The notes under the pieces are model-generated. The model made no database searches. It worked only from the letters and a program-made list of their open reading frames with translations, and had not been told where the DNA came from. Positions 49,701-60,403 of a stretch of 64,000 nucleotides of DNA are shown here, piece by piece (the first letter of the stretch is position 1; the number at the start of each line of letters is the position of its first letter). The stretch is from the NCBI GenBank assembly GCA_902729315.2, contig LR746272.1:1054001-1118000 (forward strand), in the 5' to 3' direction. The position numbers were made by a program, and so were the translations under genes. The stretch is from Spirodela intermedia. Its lineage: Eukaryota > Streptophyta > Magnoliopsida > Alismatales > Araceae.

Positions 49701-52009
49701 TATTGTGTTTATTACTGTGATTGATGGCTGTCTGAAGAAAAGAAAACTAAGCCAACATTCCCACTTAGGGAGCAAGAGGGCAGTTCGAATCAGAGTGGAC
49801 TAGAAAGCACACCCATTTGTCGTGGCCAGTCTAGTGTGCACTATGCTATCGAATCCACTTCTCTTTTGTCTGGCAGTGGATGCAACAATCATGAATGTCT
49901 GCAAGTTGTGGCTCATATGCGAGTAGACCTGACACGTTGTACCAATCATGAATGTCTGCAAGTTGTGGCTCATTAATCTCCAATCTGCGTAATATATCTC
50001 CATCCCACTTAGTTGTAACTTCTCTACCCACCCATAGTTGAAGTAATGGCGAAAAAAACGGAGGAAAAATGGAGGATGAATGATAGAAAGACGAGGGATA
50101 TGTGAACATGAAAGAATCAGGGAAGAACTTAGTTAGAATTAACAACGTCCTTTGAATCAGGTTGCATTATTCACCTTAATCCATAAGGCCAGCTGCCTTA
50201 TGCCTAGTTGAGAAGGTGTTGCCTGGTTCACTGGTACTTGGGATGTGGTGCAGATAAGATTTACTGTCAAGCTGTAGATCTAGTGGTGCAACAAGGTTTG
50301 GGTATCAGGAGACACATACATGGTACTGTGTGCAAGCCATAGTGTGAGACATTGTTACCCCTTAAACGTCATGTGATACCTAATGGCCGGGGGCGAAGCA
50401 TCCAGTGGCGGGGAGTAGCAAGTGAGTGCAAAGGCCTTGTTGGACTACTCACCTTGGGGGAGCTTGGATATCTTGAGCGTCTTCTTACCTCGGCAATGTT
50501 TTGAAGGCCACGCTTAGGTTCACACAGAGCGAGGACAAAAGTAATGGTTGGGTAAGGAGACATAGAACAGAAAAGTAATGTCATGTGTGTAAGCCTCTGT
50601 TGTTGACTTCTTATATTATCACTGGTTCAGAAGGATATTAATTTTCTTATGGACACTTGTCGTGGAATTGGTTTGACATTTTAGTGATGCATAAATTATA
50701 TCCATATATGTTTTCTAAATTAAATTGTGATATTAATCTTCTGATTCTTTCAGCCAAAATTTGGTGATGGCGTTCAACTTCTTCCGAGACCGTTACCTCT
50801 AAAAGCAGCTGAACCCACTTCATCAGGAAAGAGAGTAGTTGACGTTAAAGATGACGATCCTCAGAGAGAAGAGGTTCCCAATAGCTTTCTGAGAAATTTC
50901 ATACGTTTTAATATATTTATCTACGTGCTCACTATTTATCTCAGTTTTCTTCGGTCACCGTCTTGAAAGCATTTATCATTTTTTTTTCCCGAATTCTAGC
51001 ATTAAATTTGATTAATCAACAAAGAAAGAGCAGCGATAGCTGTCAATTTTTTAGAGATGACGTAAGATAGGGAAAAGAGCATATGCCAAGAATTATAATG
51101 GAGATTTAATGAGGCTCCTCCACATACCATGACGAGATTACAGATGTGAAAATTTTTATTCGAATGTTGTGGGAAAAATTTAACTTTGCTGCCCATGCTT
51201 CAGAATATTATTTTATTTTATTTTATTTTATTTTTCTTCATAGTTCAGAAAATTAATAAAATGATGAGGCATAAGTTTGTTCACTCGATAAGCTGTATGA
51301 CCTTATCATGCTTGTCTTCTTGGATTATGTGGCTGATGAATGCACATCTTCTGGCCAGAATGGAGACTCCGTTGATCAGTTATCTGCACATGATTTGTTA
51401 CAAAGACATGTAAAGCGTGCCAGAAGAGTGCGGGCCTGGTAAACATTTTCTTCAGCTTGGAGTAGCTTTGCTTGCGGTTTTTTCTTCATTAGATCATATT
51501 GTTATAGTCCTCGGACGAGTTTGGAAAATGATAAAGTCAAAGATAAAGCTGCTGCTATAGGAGTAACTGCTAACCAGATCAATCACTGGACATTTCTAGT
51601 GGGTGATGACTGATGATTCCTTGATCCAAACCCAACCAAGTTCTTAGATCCTCAGAATCTATGAGACACGAGTTTGGTCAACTCCTCAGCTCCAATTAAT
51701 CGTAGCTACTTAAGTGCATTTGATCTGGTTTGATGATTGACGATTCCTTTGATCCAAACCCAACCGAGTTCTTAGATCCTCAGAACCTATGAGACGCGAG
51801 TTTGGTCAACTCCTCAGCTCCAATTAATCGTAGCTACTTAGCATTTGATCTTACAGGTGTAACGGTTATCATCTTGAGATTTCCCTGATCTTGTCCTCCA
51901 TTGCTGCAGCTTGAAGGAGGAGCGGTTCCAGCGGATCGAGCGGTACAAGCAGAGGCTCGCCCTCCTCCTCCCCGTTCCCCCAGACCTTGAAAAATCTCCA
52001 GGAGCTTGA
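46787..52009 (+). CDS. LIN37/CRAW-domain-like protein (candidate DREAM complex subunit)
   Basis: Seven exons: 46787-47380, 48167-48225, 48305-48350, 48819-48902, 50754-50873, 51359-51438 and 51910-52009; 360 residues. Exon 1 encodes a disordered Ala/Pro/His/Gln-rich region with a glutamine-rich patch (HHHQRQQRQQQ, about 140). Exons 3-4 carry the conserved core DGIIRVYDRKVRISES followed by LYGLCRSWLRNGLPHEIQ (about 250), which resembles the CRAW segment of animal LIN37, part of the MuvB/DREAM cell-cycle repressor. The C-terminus has a basic helix RHVKRARRVRAW and ERFQRIERYKQRLALLLP. Reading as LIN37 is an inference from that core motif; the intron-exon model is well supported because every junction keeps frame. 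The long intron 4 (48903-50753) and intron 6 contain local repeats. Confidence 0.75.
49886..49974 (+). repeat. short direct repeat in intron 4
   Basis: AATCATGAATGTCTGCAAGT continuing TGTGGCTCAT occurs twice, at about 49886 and 49946, 60 bp apart, inside intron 4 of the LIN37-like gene. Confidence 0.85.
51604..51853 (+). repeat. tandem duplication of ~126 bp in intron 6
   Basis: Two copies (about 51604-51727 and 51730-51853) share GATCCAAACCCAACC, GTTCTTAGATCCTCAGAA, GTTTGGTCAACTCCTCAGCT and CCAATTAATCGTAGCTACTT, with a few substitutions. The second copy ends near the branch-point region of intron 6, about 55 bp before the acceptor. Confidence 0.92.
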
Positions 52010-52037
52010 CCCTGCGTGGACAACATCTCAAGCTCCC

Positions 52038-52074
<37 letters not shown>

Positions 52075-52364
52075 TTTGGCGGTGTTTCTCTCTGTAAAGC
52101 GTACTTACTGGAGTAAACATGGGGACTAAAAAGCTTACGATGGTGATGATGACGGGCACGGCTCTGCTGATCCATTCCTCCCCTCTTTTCTATCGGAAGG
52201 GAGCGCATCCGCTCCTCCCCCCTCCCGAGATCTCAGCTGGGCCCTGCCGTCTGCGTGCCCACAGAAAGGTTCCAAAGATTAGCCCTTTTTCCGCACCCGC
52301 CCCCGACCCTGACCTAATACCCTCTGGCCCTTCGTATTCTAGAGAGAGATATACATATGTACAC

Positions 52365-52365
<1 letters not shown>

Positions 52366-52442
<77 letters not shown>
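52366..52442 (+). repeat. (TA)n(GA)n compound microsatellite
   Basis: About 18 TA units run straight into about 20 GA units, the same arrangement as in MTP intron 6 at 28692. Confidence 0.95.
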
Positions 52443-52445
<3 letters not shown>

Positions 52446-54245
52446 CCGAGCTAATCCTACGGTTAAACACTGGTCAACGGGGCCCAGACCCTCTGTAGCA
52501 TCAAGAAGGATCTGGCTCGTAGGTGCAAAGCCACATCATTCGGCTCGATTCCTCTGTCAGTGTATCTCTGTCTCTCTCCTGCTAGGATCTTGGTTAGGAC
52601 GTCGTCATCATCCCCCCCATGGCGATTCGAATAGCCCCCGAAAAGTTGACATGAGATGGTCCTCTCGATTTGGTGGGTATTAGTGTATGAGCGTTGAATG
52701 AGACTCCCCACCACCCCCCCCCCATCACACCAGTTCACGCTCCCGTTCATATTCTTGTTCGTAGTGCTTTCTAGAGTTGACTTTCCAGCCATCTTCCTAT
52801 TCATCATGGTCCGGATTGATTTGATGGGTGGGTCAGCTTATATTTTTTCCCCATAAAACCCTTAGGGACGACTTACCATTTCCATAAATGAATGCATTTT
52901 AGCTATTGGTGGACACTAAGGACCCCTGGGAAGTCAACCGATGTAATTGAATCTAACCTTATAGTCAACGCAATTTACTGGCGGGATGTTGACGATTAGT
53001 CAAGTGGGGCAAGCATTCTTGGTGGGAGTGAGCCTTCTAGATGATGGGTCAATGAGACCTCCACACACTCTCGACTGTTGCTGACGTGGAGTTATTAGCT
53101 TCCGACGCCGACATTTTTTTTGGCTCCATGCATGGCGCCCCTTATCCCCATGTGACGACGGCGCCCATTATTCCATATTTGGGAGGAGTTATTGTCAACC
53201 CATTGGAGATATTAGAGTCGTCATTGTCACATTTAGTAACTACGACTTCTTTTAAAAGGAAGAAAAAAAGGGACAAAATTATGAAAATATTGTTCGTTCC
53301 CATTACCCACGTGGCATTTATTAGTCAACTGCTGGATTTTTCTGAGTTCCATGAACTCACCTTTCTGCATGCCTCAAAATAGAAAAATAATAAAATTATT
53401 AGTAAGCTCGGTGAATTTTAATCCCTCAAGTACTAGTAAATTTACGGTTTTGCCCCACACCAAAGTTTGGTGATTACCATGAATTATAGCATACTTGGAA
53501 CATTTTCATATAATATGATGTTCTAAATATGGCAATTTTTCTCTTCCCGCATTTGCCCTCGCACTCTATCCACATGCCCTCTTGCCCATTGACTCCTCTC
53601 TCTAGCAGGTCAGAGTCTCTTCCATTGACGTATTTTCTGTCCTCAAATAATCGGTGAATTATTTAAATTGGAACAATATATATATATAATCATTTTTTAA
53701 AATTTATTGAATATAGGGGGGCTTGGCTTATTTATTTACTAAAAAAACCCTTTTATTTCCCCCTTATTATATAAATACGTACATTTATTTAAATATTTTT
53801 AAAAATAGCTGAGGGCGAAATCCAGGGCGCCAGTTGGTGAGGTGAGAATCGAGGGACTGTTCCGGTGCCGCATCCGTCAAGCTTACGTGGCGATCCATGC
53901 CCGCCGACCATGTGGCACTTTTGTTATTTCCGTTTAACACGTGAGGAAAGTGGGGACCACGCGGCAACAGCTCGAAATATGCGGCAAAAAAGCGGTGGTA
54001 ACCCCTCCCGTCCCTTGTAAGAGAAGTACGGGCCGTCCGGCCCATGAATGGAAGATCCGGTGGGTGACGAAGTCAACGTCCACGTCAACCCTCCCCGAGT
54101 CAAACCGAAACGGGGTGACGAATCCCACTCGATTTTCGACCGCTGCCTCTACTGTTGTCAACTATATTTTTAATCCCGTCAATCGGTTCCCCCATTTATT
54201 TTAAAACTAGGATCCGTAAAATATAATTTATATGTATATTTAACA

Positions 54246-54250
54246 ATGAG

Positions 54251-54307
<57 letters not shown>
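54246..54307 (+). repeat. (GA)n microsatellite
   Basis: About 25 nearly uninterrupted GA units in the intergenic region. Confidence 0.9.
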
Positions 54308-54310
<3 letters not shown>

Positions 54311-55771
54311 GCTCACGTGAGCCTTCTTGAATGCGCCACTGCCCGCTGGCAGGCACCTGCAGCCACGTCGGATCGGATCCAACTCGGGTTAAAACGTTGC
54401 GAGGTACCACGGAACTGACGGCTGGCAGGGAGAGCGCCGACTATCGGCGGGTCCCATATTTCGGATATGATCGGATACGAATGGGCCATCGATTCGGGTC
54501 CAACGGGTCTCACGACAATCGACAGGACACTCGGTCCTTTTCCAGGAAAAGAAAGGACCTCCATGTGTACGGTGGAAGCGGTGTGTCTAACTGGTCCCAC
54601 GTGGCGGTGAGGCGACTCGGCGTGGATCCGGACACCGCTCGCTGACGGCGTGGTGGGGGAGGGGGTGGGTGGCCGTTGGGCGTGGGTGCGACAGAGTGAA
54701 CTAAAGGCCCGCCGATTCTGCTCCCCGCCCATTATTCTAACCTCCGAATTCGGTGTCATCCCTTTTTTTATTTATAAAATTATTTAATGGCGAGTAAATC
54801 GAGGGGGCATTCCATCGGAACGTGCGGAGGGCCGAATCAGGTCCCTTTCCGAGGCGGAGATCCATTTTATTAATTTACTGATTATTCAATTAATTGATTT
54901 AAATCAGAGAAAATAACGTAGGAGCGGAAAAGGTGAGCCTAAGCCCGGTGACTAGACTGACAAACGGAGTGGGTCGCGATTCTGAGGGTGTTTCTGTCAT
55001 TTTCCCTAGGGGGCTGAACCGCCGGGCGGGCGACGGGTGAGAGGAATTCAGTCATGTCGATAAATTTATTTCTTCGCCAGCTAACGAGAAATGCGGCGCT
55101 TTTTTGAACGACAGAAGAGGGAGAGGTCGGGGAGATGGTCGAGGTTCAGAGAAAATACGATAATGCCCCTCAAACGGTCTCAACTATTGACGGAGAAACA
55201 TGCGGACGCCTGATTCTAACGGCGCCGTAACGTGATCCGAGCGGTTAAAGCGGCCTGATTAACCGACCGTCACGGGGATTTATCGATACCGTCGTGGTGC
55301 CGGTGATCAGAAAACATTGTTACGAAAGTCCCTGAAAAATGTCATATATGCGGAAACATCTCACACAACGGGAAAAGTTCTCTTCGGCAGACCCAGCGAT
55401 GTGGTAGGCGGCAGTGCCTCCTTTACAACACAATTTAATAAAGAGTAGGGGTGATAAGAAGTTAATCGACTTTCTAGGGTGTTAAGTGGCCGTGAAGAGG
55501 AAATGGTCAGTGAGTTTCTTCTCTCACTGGTGTCCGTGCTTCACACCGCCACATCTTCGTTGAGCCACACAGAGGAGCTTCCTCCTTCGCCACCTCCGCA
55601 CACCGCCGCCGTCCTCTGCTGCCGTCCTCTGGCGCCTGCGTCTTCCACCTCTACATCCTGCTTCTCGTTCGTCTCTGCAACGTCGGCGCGTTTGGATCGG
55701 CAAAATCGGAGGCGCCGGCGTTCGATTTCGATTTGGATTTTGATCTGGTTCCTAGGTTTGGGCTGCCGGCG

Positions 55772-58023
55772 ATGGCAGATGCGATGAAGCATCCGCCGGG
55801 GTGCAGCGTTGCGTCGGAGCTCAGGGGACTCATCTCGGTACTGCGGACGAGGAAGACCAGGGTATTCGCCAGCGGGTTCGTTCTGACATTCGTCGCTTGC
55901 ACGGTGTTCATCGTTTTCAACCCCACCTACGGCAGCGGCTCCCCCTGGCTCAACAACGTCTTCTCCTCCGCCGCCCCCGTGAGGTCCCAGTTCGACTCCA
56001 TCTTCTCCTTCATCTTCTCCAACTCCTCCTCGTCTGCCGATAAGGTCTGGGGTTTTGGCGCCTCGCCATCTTCCTCCGTCTCGCCGCCACCGCCGCCGCC
56101 GCCGTTGCTGCCGCGTTCGAATCAGACTAGTGTTGTGGTCGAGTCTACCGGGAATGGTGTCGCCGAGAAGAACCAGACGAAAGAGGGCGTTGCTTCAGGG
56201 CAAGATGTGATCGCCGAGAAGAACCAGACCAGGGACGGCGCAGGATTTACGCTAAAGGGGCAAGATGCGAAGAACGAGACGAATAACCTCACTGGCGGAG
56301 GACCCCCCACCGCTGTGATTCTTGCTCCGCCGCCGAAGAATCAAACGAGTGTAGGCACCCAAGTAGTAGCAGCTCCACCGCCTCCATCGACGACGAAGAT
56401 GAATGCAACTGCATCAGGTGGGATTCCACAGAAGGCGGGTCTCGTTGACGCTGCCAGGGTTTCCAACCTCTCGGTCTCTCTGAGCGAGGGGGCTGTGTCG
56501 GTCGTCGGAGTGGCGGCGGCGGGGGGCGGAAATCCAAGCAAGGACACTCAGTGGAGCATCAAATCGATGGTGGGCTGCGACATATTCCATGGGAGATGGG
56601 TGAAGGACGAGTCCTATCCTCTGTACAAGGCGGGATCCTGCCCCCAGATTGACGAGTCCTTCAACTGCTACCATAATGGCCGTCCCGACCATGCCTACCA
56701 GAAACTCCGGTGGCAGCCCAACGGCTGCATTATCCCCAGGTAGGGTTACTGGTGCATCGATCTCTCCATTGAAGGTCACGCGTTCTGGATTTGCTGAACT
56801 GTGATTTTTATCTTTTCCTCCATTTTCCGCAGATTGAATGGGACGGACATGCTGGAGAGATTGAGGGGGAGGCGCCTGGTTTTTGTGGGCGATTCTCTCA
56901 ACAGGAACATGTGGGAGTCCCTGGTCTGCATTCTGCGGAACTCCATCGAGGACAAGAGCAGGGTTTTCGAAGCGTCCGGGAAGCACGAGTTTAGGACCGA
57001 GGGTTTTTATTCTTTCCGTTTCAAGGTAGCCATTGCCCACCCACGCTCCTCGCTTGTGGGGGGGCGCTCCTCTCATCGTTGATCCCTCTCTCTACTCACT
57101 CTCTCTCCATCTCTGACTTGAAGGACTACAACTGCTCCGTGGAGTTCTTCCGCTCCCCCTTCCTGGTTCAGGAGTGGGAGGCCCCGGACTCTGCCGGGAA
57201 GAAGAAGGAGACCCTCCGGCTGGACATCATCGAGAAGTCTTCCTCCAGGTACAAGGACGCCGACATCATCGTCTTCAACACCGGCCACTGGTGGACTCAC
57301 GAGAAGACCTCCAAAGGGTGGGCAGCCCCCCTCCCCAGAATCTCTCCTCCCCCTCCGATCCTCCGTGTGACTCGTCTTCTTCCTCCACCCCTCCCCCCCT
57401 CCCAGGAAGGACTACTATCAAGAAGGGAATCGCGTGTATGGGGAGCTCAAGGTCATCGAAGCCTTCCACAAGGCTCTGAGCACTTGGGCTCGCTGGGTCG
57501 ACACCAACGTCGATCCTGTCAGGAGCCTCGTCTTCTTCAGAGGCTACTCCGCCTCCCATTTCAGGTACCACCCTTCTCCGCTCCCCCCCCCCCCCTTCCC
57601 CATCACCACCCTTCTCGTTGAATGCGATGAAACCAGCTGCTCAGTGCTCCCGTCTTCTTCTTCTTCTTCTATCTGCTCTCCAGCGGCGGGCGGTGGAACT
57701 CCGGCGGCCAATGCCACAGCGAGACAGAGCCCATCAAGAACGAGACCTACCTCTCCTCGTACCCTCCGAAGATGAGCGTTCTCGAGTCGGTGATCAAGGG
57801 GATGAAGACCCCCGTCGCTTACCTCAACATCACCAGGATGACCGATTACCGCAAGGACGGCCACCCTTCCGTCTACCGGAGGCACAGATTCGCGGCGCCG
57901 GAGCGCCAAGCCCCCGATCATTTCCAGGACTGCAGCCACTGGTGCCTCCCCGGCGTGCCCGACTCCTGGAACGAGCTCCTCTACGCGCAGCTCCTCCTCA
58001 AACTCCATCAGCGGCGAGCCTAG
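55772..58023 (+). CDS. trichome birefringence (TBR/TBL1-type) protein
   Basis: Five exons: 55772-56739, 56833-57025, 57124-57317, 57406-57564 and 57684-58023; 617 residues. TBL proteins are type II Golgi membrane proteins that O-acetylate wall polysaccharides or affect pectin and cellulose. The N-terminus MADAMKH...[12 protein letters not shown] with a helix [15 protein letters not shown] (about 35-49) matches the TBR/TBL1 branch. A long disordered linker (about 60-265) has several NQT/NET glycosylation sites and Pro runs. The TBL domain starts at [17 protein letters not shown], followed by the GDS esterase motif [10 protein letters not shown] (about 342) and the C-terminal DxxH in [15 protein letters not shown] (D587, H590), so both catalytic motifs are present. 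The ATG at 55772 is the first in frame. A poly(A) signal AATAAA lies at 58067. It converges with the HD-ZIP gene. Confidence 0.95.
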
Positions 58024-58725
58024 CCTAGCCGCCGGCGATCCATCTGTTCTATACCCTTGGTAATCAAATAAAGTTTTCGATCTTGTTCACCCATATTAAT
58101 TTTCCCCCATTTTCTCCTGTAATCTGATGATCGTGAATGTAAAGAAATCGGATTGTTTTGTTTGTTGCGGGCGATCATCGTCCTCGAGCTCCCTGCGATC
58201 TCATCAGTCTGCTGCTCGGAGGATTTGGTGGGGGGGTCAACGCAAACAAGAACCCTTGTCTCACTTCATTTATAGAGCAGGTCAGGAGACCTGTCTCTGT
58301 CTAATGAATGACTGGCCGCCTCATTCGGCCCAATTGGGAGTGGCTCACTGTCGTTGGACAACGGAGATTAATGGACTACGAAGACGGCTCAACAAGGGAG
58401 TCAATTCGAGTTTGTTACCATAAGCCCAATAAATCTAACGGGCCCATTAAGATGGTTATTGGTTGAAAAAGACTTTCCCCTTCGGAAAAACCCTTTCATT
58501 TTCCAAATTTGCATTTCCACCAGCCATTCGACAGAGAACGACAGAGAATAAGAGCAGCAGTCAGTACGGGGTGGAGACCGATAGGCAGTTGAGAGTATTG
58601 AAGCAAATATAAAAGTCGGGGGGAGGAGACATGACCCTGTTAAAATAGAGAGGGGCAGAGTAAAAAACTCCCTCGAACTCTTCGGTATTAACATCGAGAT
58701 GGAAATAGCGCCGCCGGCGGCAGGG
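58024..58725. other. convergent spacer
   Basis: 700 bp between the stops of the TBL gene (+) and the HD-ZIP gene (-). It holds the TBL poly(A) signal and no gene. No strong microsatellite is present. Confidence 0.6.
58067..58072 (+). terminator. poly(A) signal of TBL gene
   Basis: AATAAA 44 bp after the stop codon at 58023. Confidence 0.6.
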
Positions 58726-60279
58726 TCAGGAGGCGGCGGACTGGTGCGCCGCCGTCGGGGGACGCTGCTGCGAGGCCGACACCGATCTGGGCGGAGTCAA
58801 GATGGGCATAGAGGAGCGGAGGTCGAAGGAAGGATGGGGCTTGCCGGCGGCGGCGGCGGCCGGCACGGTGGCGCTCCGGCCGCCGGCGGAGGAAGAACAG
58901 GCCGCCGTCGAAGCGGTGGCGACCCGCTCGCAGGACGGGCACATTGTGAGAGTCGTCGCGGGGAGCTGCATGTAGAATGGGTGGGAGGTCTTCAGCGCAC
59001 GCAGCTCCTGCAACTCCTTGTGTAACCGACGATTCTCCTCGGTCAACCGCTCGCAGCAGCTCTTCAAGTACTCGCAGTCAACCTCCGTCTGCTTCAGCTT
59101 CGTCCTGGGGAGACCATCTCAAAAAGTCAGAGCCTTCCTTCTCTTCCCGATGGTAAAACCAGAAGTGGCCCAGTTTCTTGAAAGGATGAAGAATAATACC
59201 TGGCCCGCCTGTTCTGAAACCAGACCTCCACCTGCCGAGGCCGCAGGTTGAGCTGCTTTGCCAGCGCTACCTTCTGCTTCTGCTACATCGAAGAGCGGCC
59301 ATGAATTTACAGACGGGGAAGGATTAGGTTTAGGGCAAGGGCCCTGAATGTACTACTCACCGGATTGAGCGTATTGTGCTCTCTGAAGCTCTCCTCGAGG
59401 TAGGCGGACTGCTCCTTGGAGAGCCGGAGCTTCTTCCTCGTGGGGCCGTTCTCTTCTTCGTCGCTGGCCCTGGAGCAGGCCCTATCGGCCTCGCCGCTGT
59501 CGTTCCTGGAGCCGGCGCCGCCGCCTCCGGCGATGGCACCGGACAAATCGACCTGGAAAGAGGAGACCGCGCTGTTGGGGGAGGATGAAACCGCCACCAC
59601 CGCCACCGCCTCCATCTCCGCTGCCGACGGCGCCTGGTTCACGTCCAGCCCCCGATTAGACCAGTCGGAGTTACCTGCAAGCGGTAAGGTAGGAGTAACC
59701 AGATCAGCGCAAATTCTTTCTCTGCGATCTGGTGGAGGACGCCCGGAAGGGGTCGAAAGCTTTCTCCGCCGGCGGAAGAAGTCATAGCGATTCAAGAAAC
59801 TCTCTCCCTAAAAGCACCGCGAATACGACGGAACACTGAGCGGAAACCAGGAATCGCCATGAAAAGGGTAATAGGAGGTCAGGGGGTGGCGGAATCTGGG
59901 GAGGAGATAGTGGTACAAGTTAGAGGAGAGAAGAAGAGGAGCAGCTCCTTGATCGTTCTCGGGAGGACGACGAACCCTCACCATTCGACGCCAGCGGCCA
60001 AGGGAAATCCAGTTTCGGGGGCGAGGAGGAAGAAGTAGGCAACCGAGTGATGGGAGAAAAGGGGAGGAGATCCAGCTGCACCGGTGGATCGACAGAAGGG
60101 CGCCACCGTCCCCTTTCCTCCGCTCTTTCCTCGTTCTCCGCCGGTGCCGCCTCCCTCTCTCCTCCGAACCCAACGCAGAAGCCCAACCGGAGCTCACCGC
60201 CGCCGGCCCGCCCGCGCTTCCACGCCGGAGCAAAGGACTTGGCCGGCGGCGCCTCCCCCAAGCTCAACCCCAGCTCCAT
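58726..60279 (-). CDS. HD-ZIP class II transcription factor (HAT/HOX11-like)
   Basis: Minus-strand exons 60279-59982, 59674-59361, 59279-59200 and 59104-58726; 356 residues. Order of parts: an N-terminal EAR-type repression motif LGLSLG (about 3-8); the HD-ZIP II N-terminal region; a Gly-rich linker; a homeodomain (about 178-232) from [17 protein letters not shown] to the recognition helix [11 protein letters not shown], split by two introns at family positions; an adjoining leucine zipper (about 235-270, with [22 protein letters not shown]); and the class-defining redox motif CPSCE (about 286). These factors bind CAATNATTG as dimers and usually repress, in shade, auxin and organ-polarity responses. 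A TATA box lies at 60397-60403. The acceptor of intron 2 is a TAGCAG tandem (NAGNAG), so an extra Gln could be added at the start of exon 3. Confidence 0.96.
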
Positions 60280-60396
60280 GCCACCGACGGGTTCAGATCA
60301 GAAGAAAAGTATGTACCCCCCAGAAAAGCGCCGCCGATCGAAAACCAGTTCCCTAAGATCGGCGTGGACTGGCGAAGAAAAGCAGTTCATTAGGGT

Positions 60397-60403
60397 TCTT
60401 ATA
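60397..60403 (-). promoter_or_regulatory. TATA box of HD-ZIP II gene
   Basis: On the minus strand TATAAGA lies about 120 bp upstream of the ATG at 60279. Confidence 0.45.

Larger units (their letters stand above)
52010..55771. other. intergenic region
   Basis: 3.8 kb without a supported gene. It holds (GA)n at 52042-52071, the TA/GA compound repeat at 52366-52442, a long GA run at 54246-54307, AT-rich blocks (53.4-53.8 kb) and moderately GC-rich spacer with many GTTGAC/GTCAAC motifs (52.4-54.2 kb). A 114-codon minus frame at 52463-52807 has no recognised motif. Confidence 0.6.

Noticed and set aside
52463-52807. 114-codon minus-strand frame
   Set aside because: Somewhat protein-like tail but no recognised motif, promoter or neighbouring exon.
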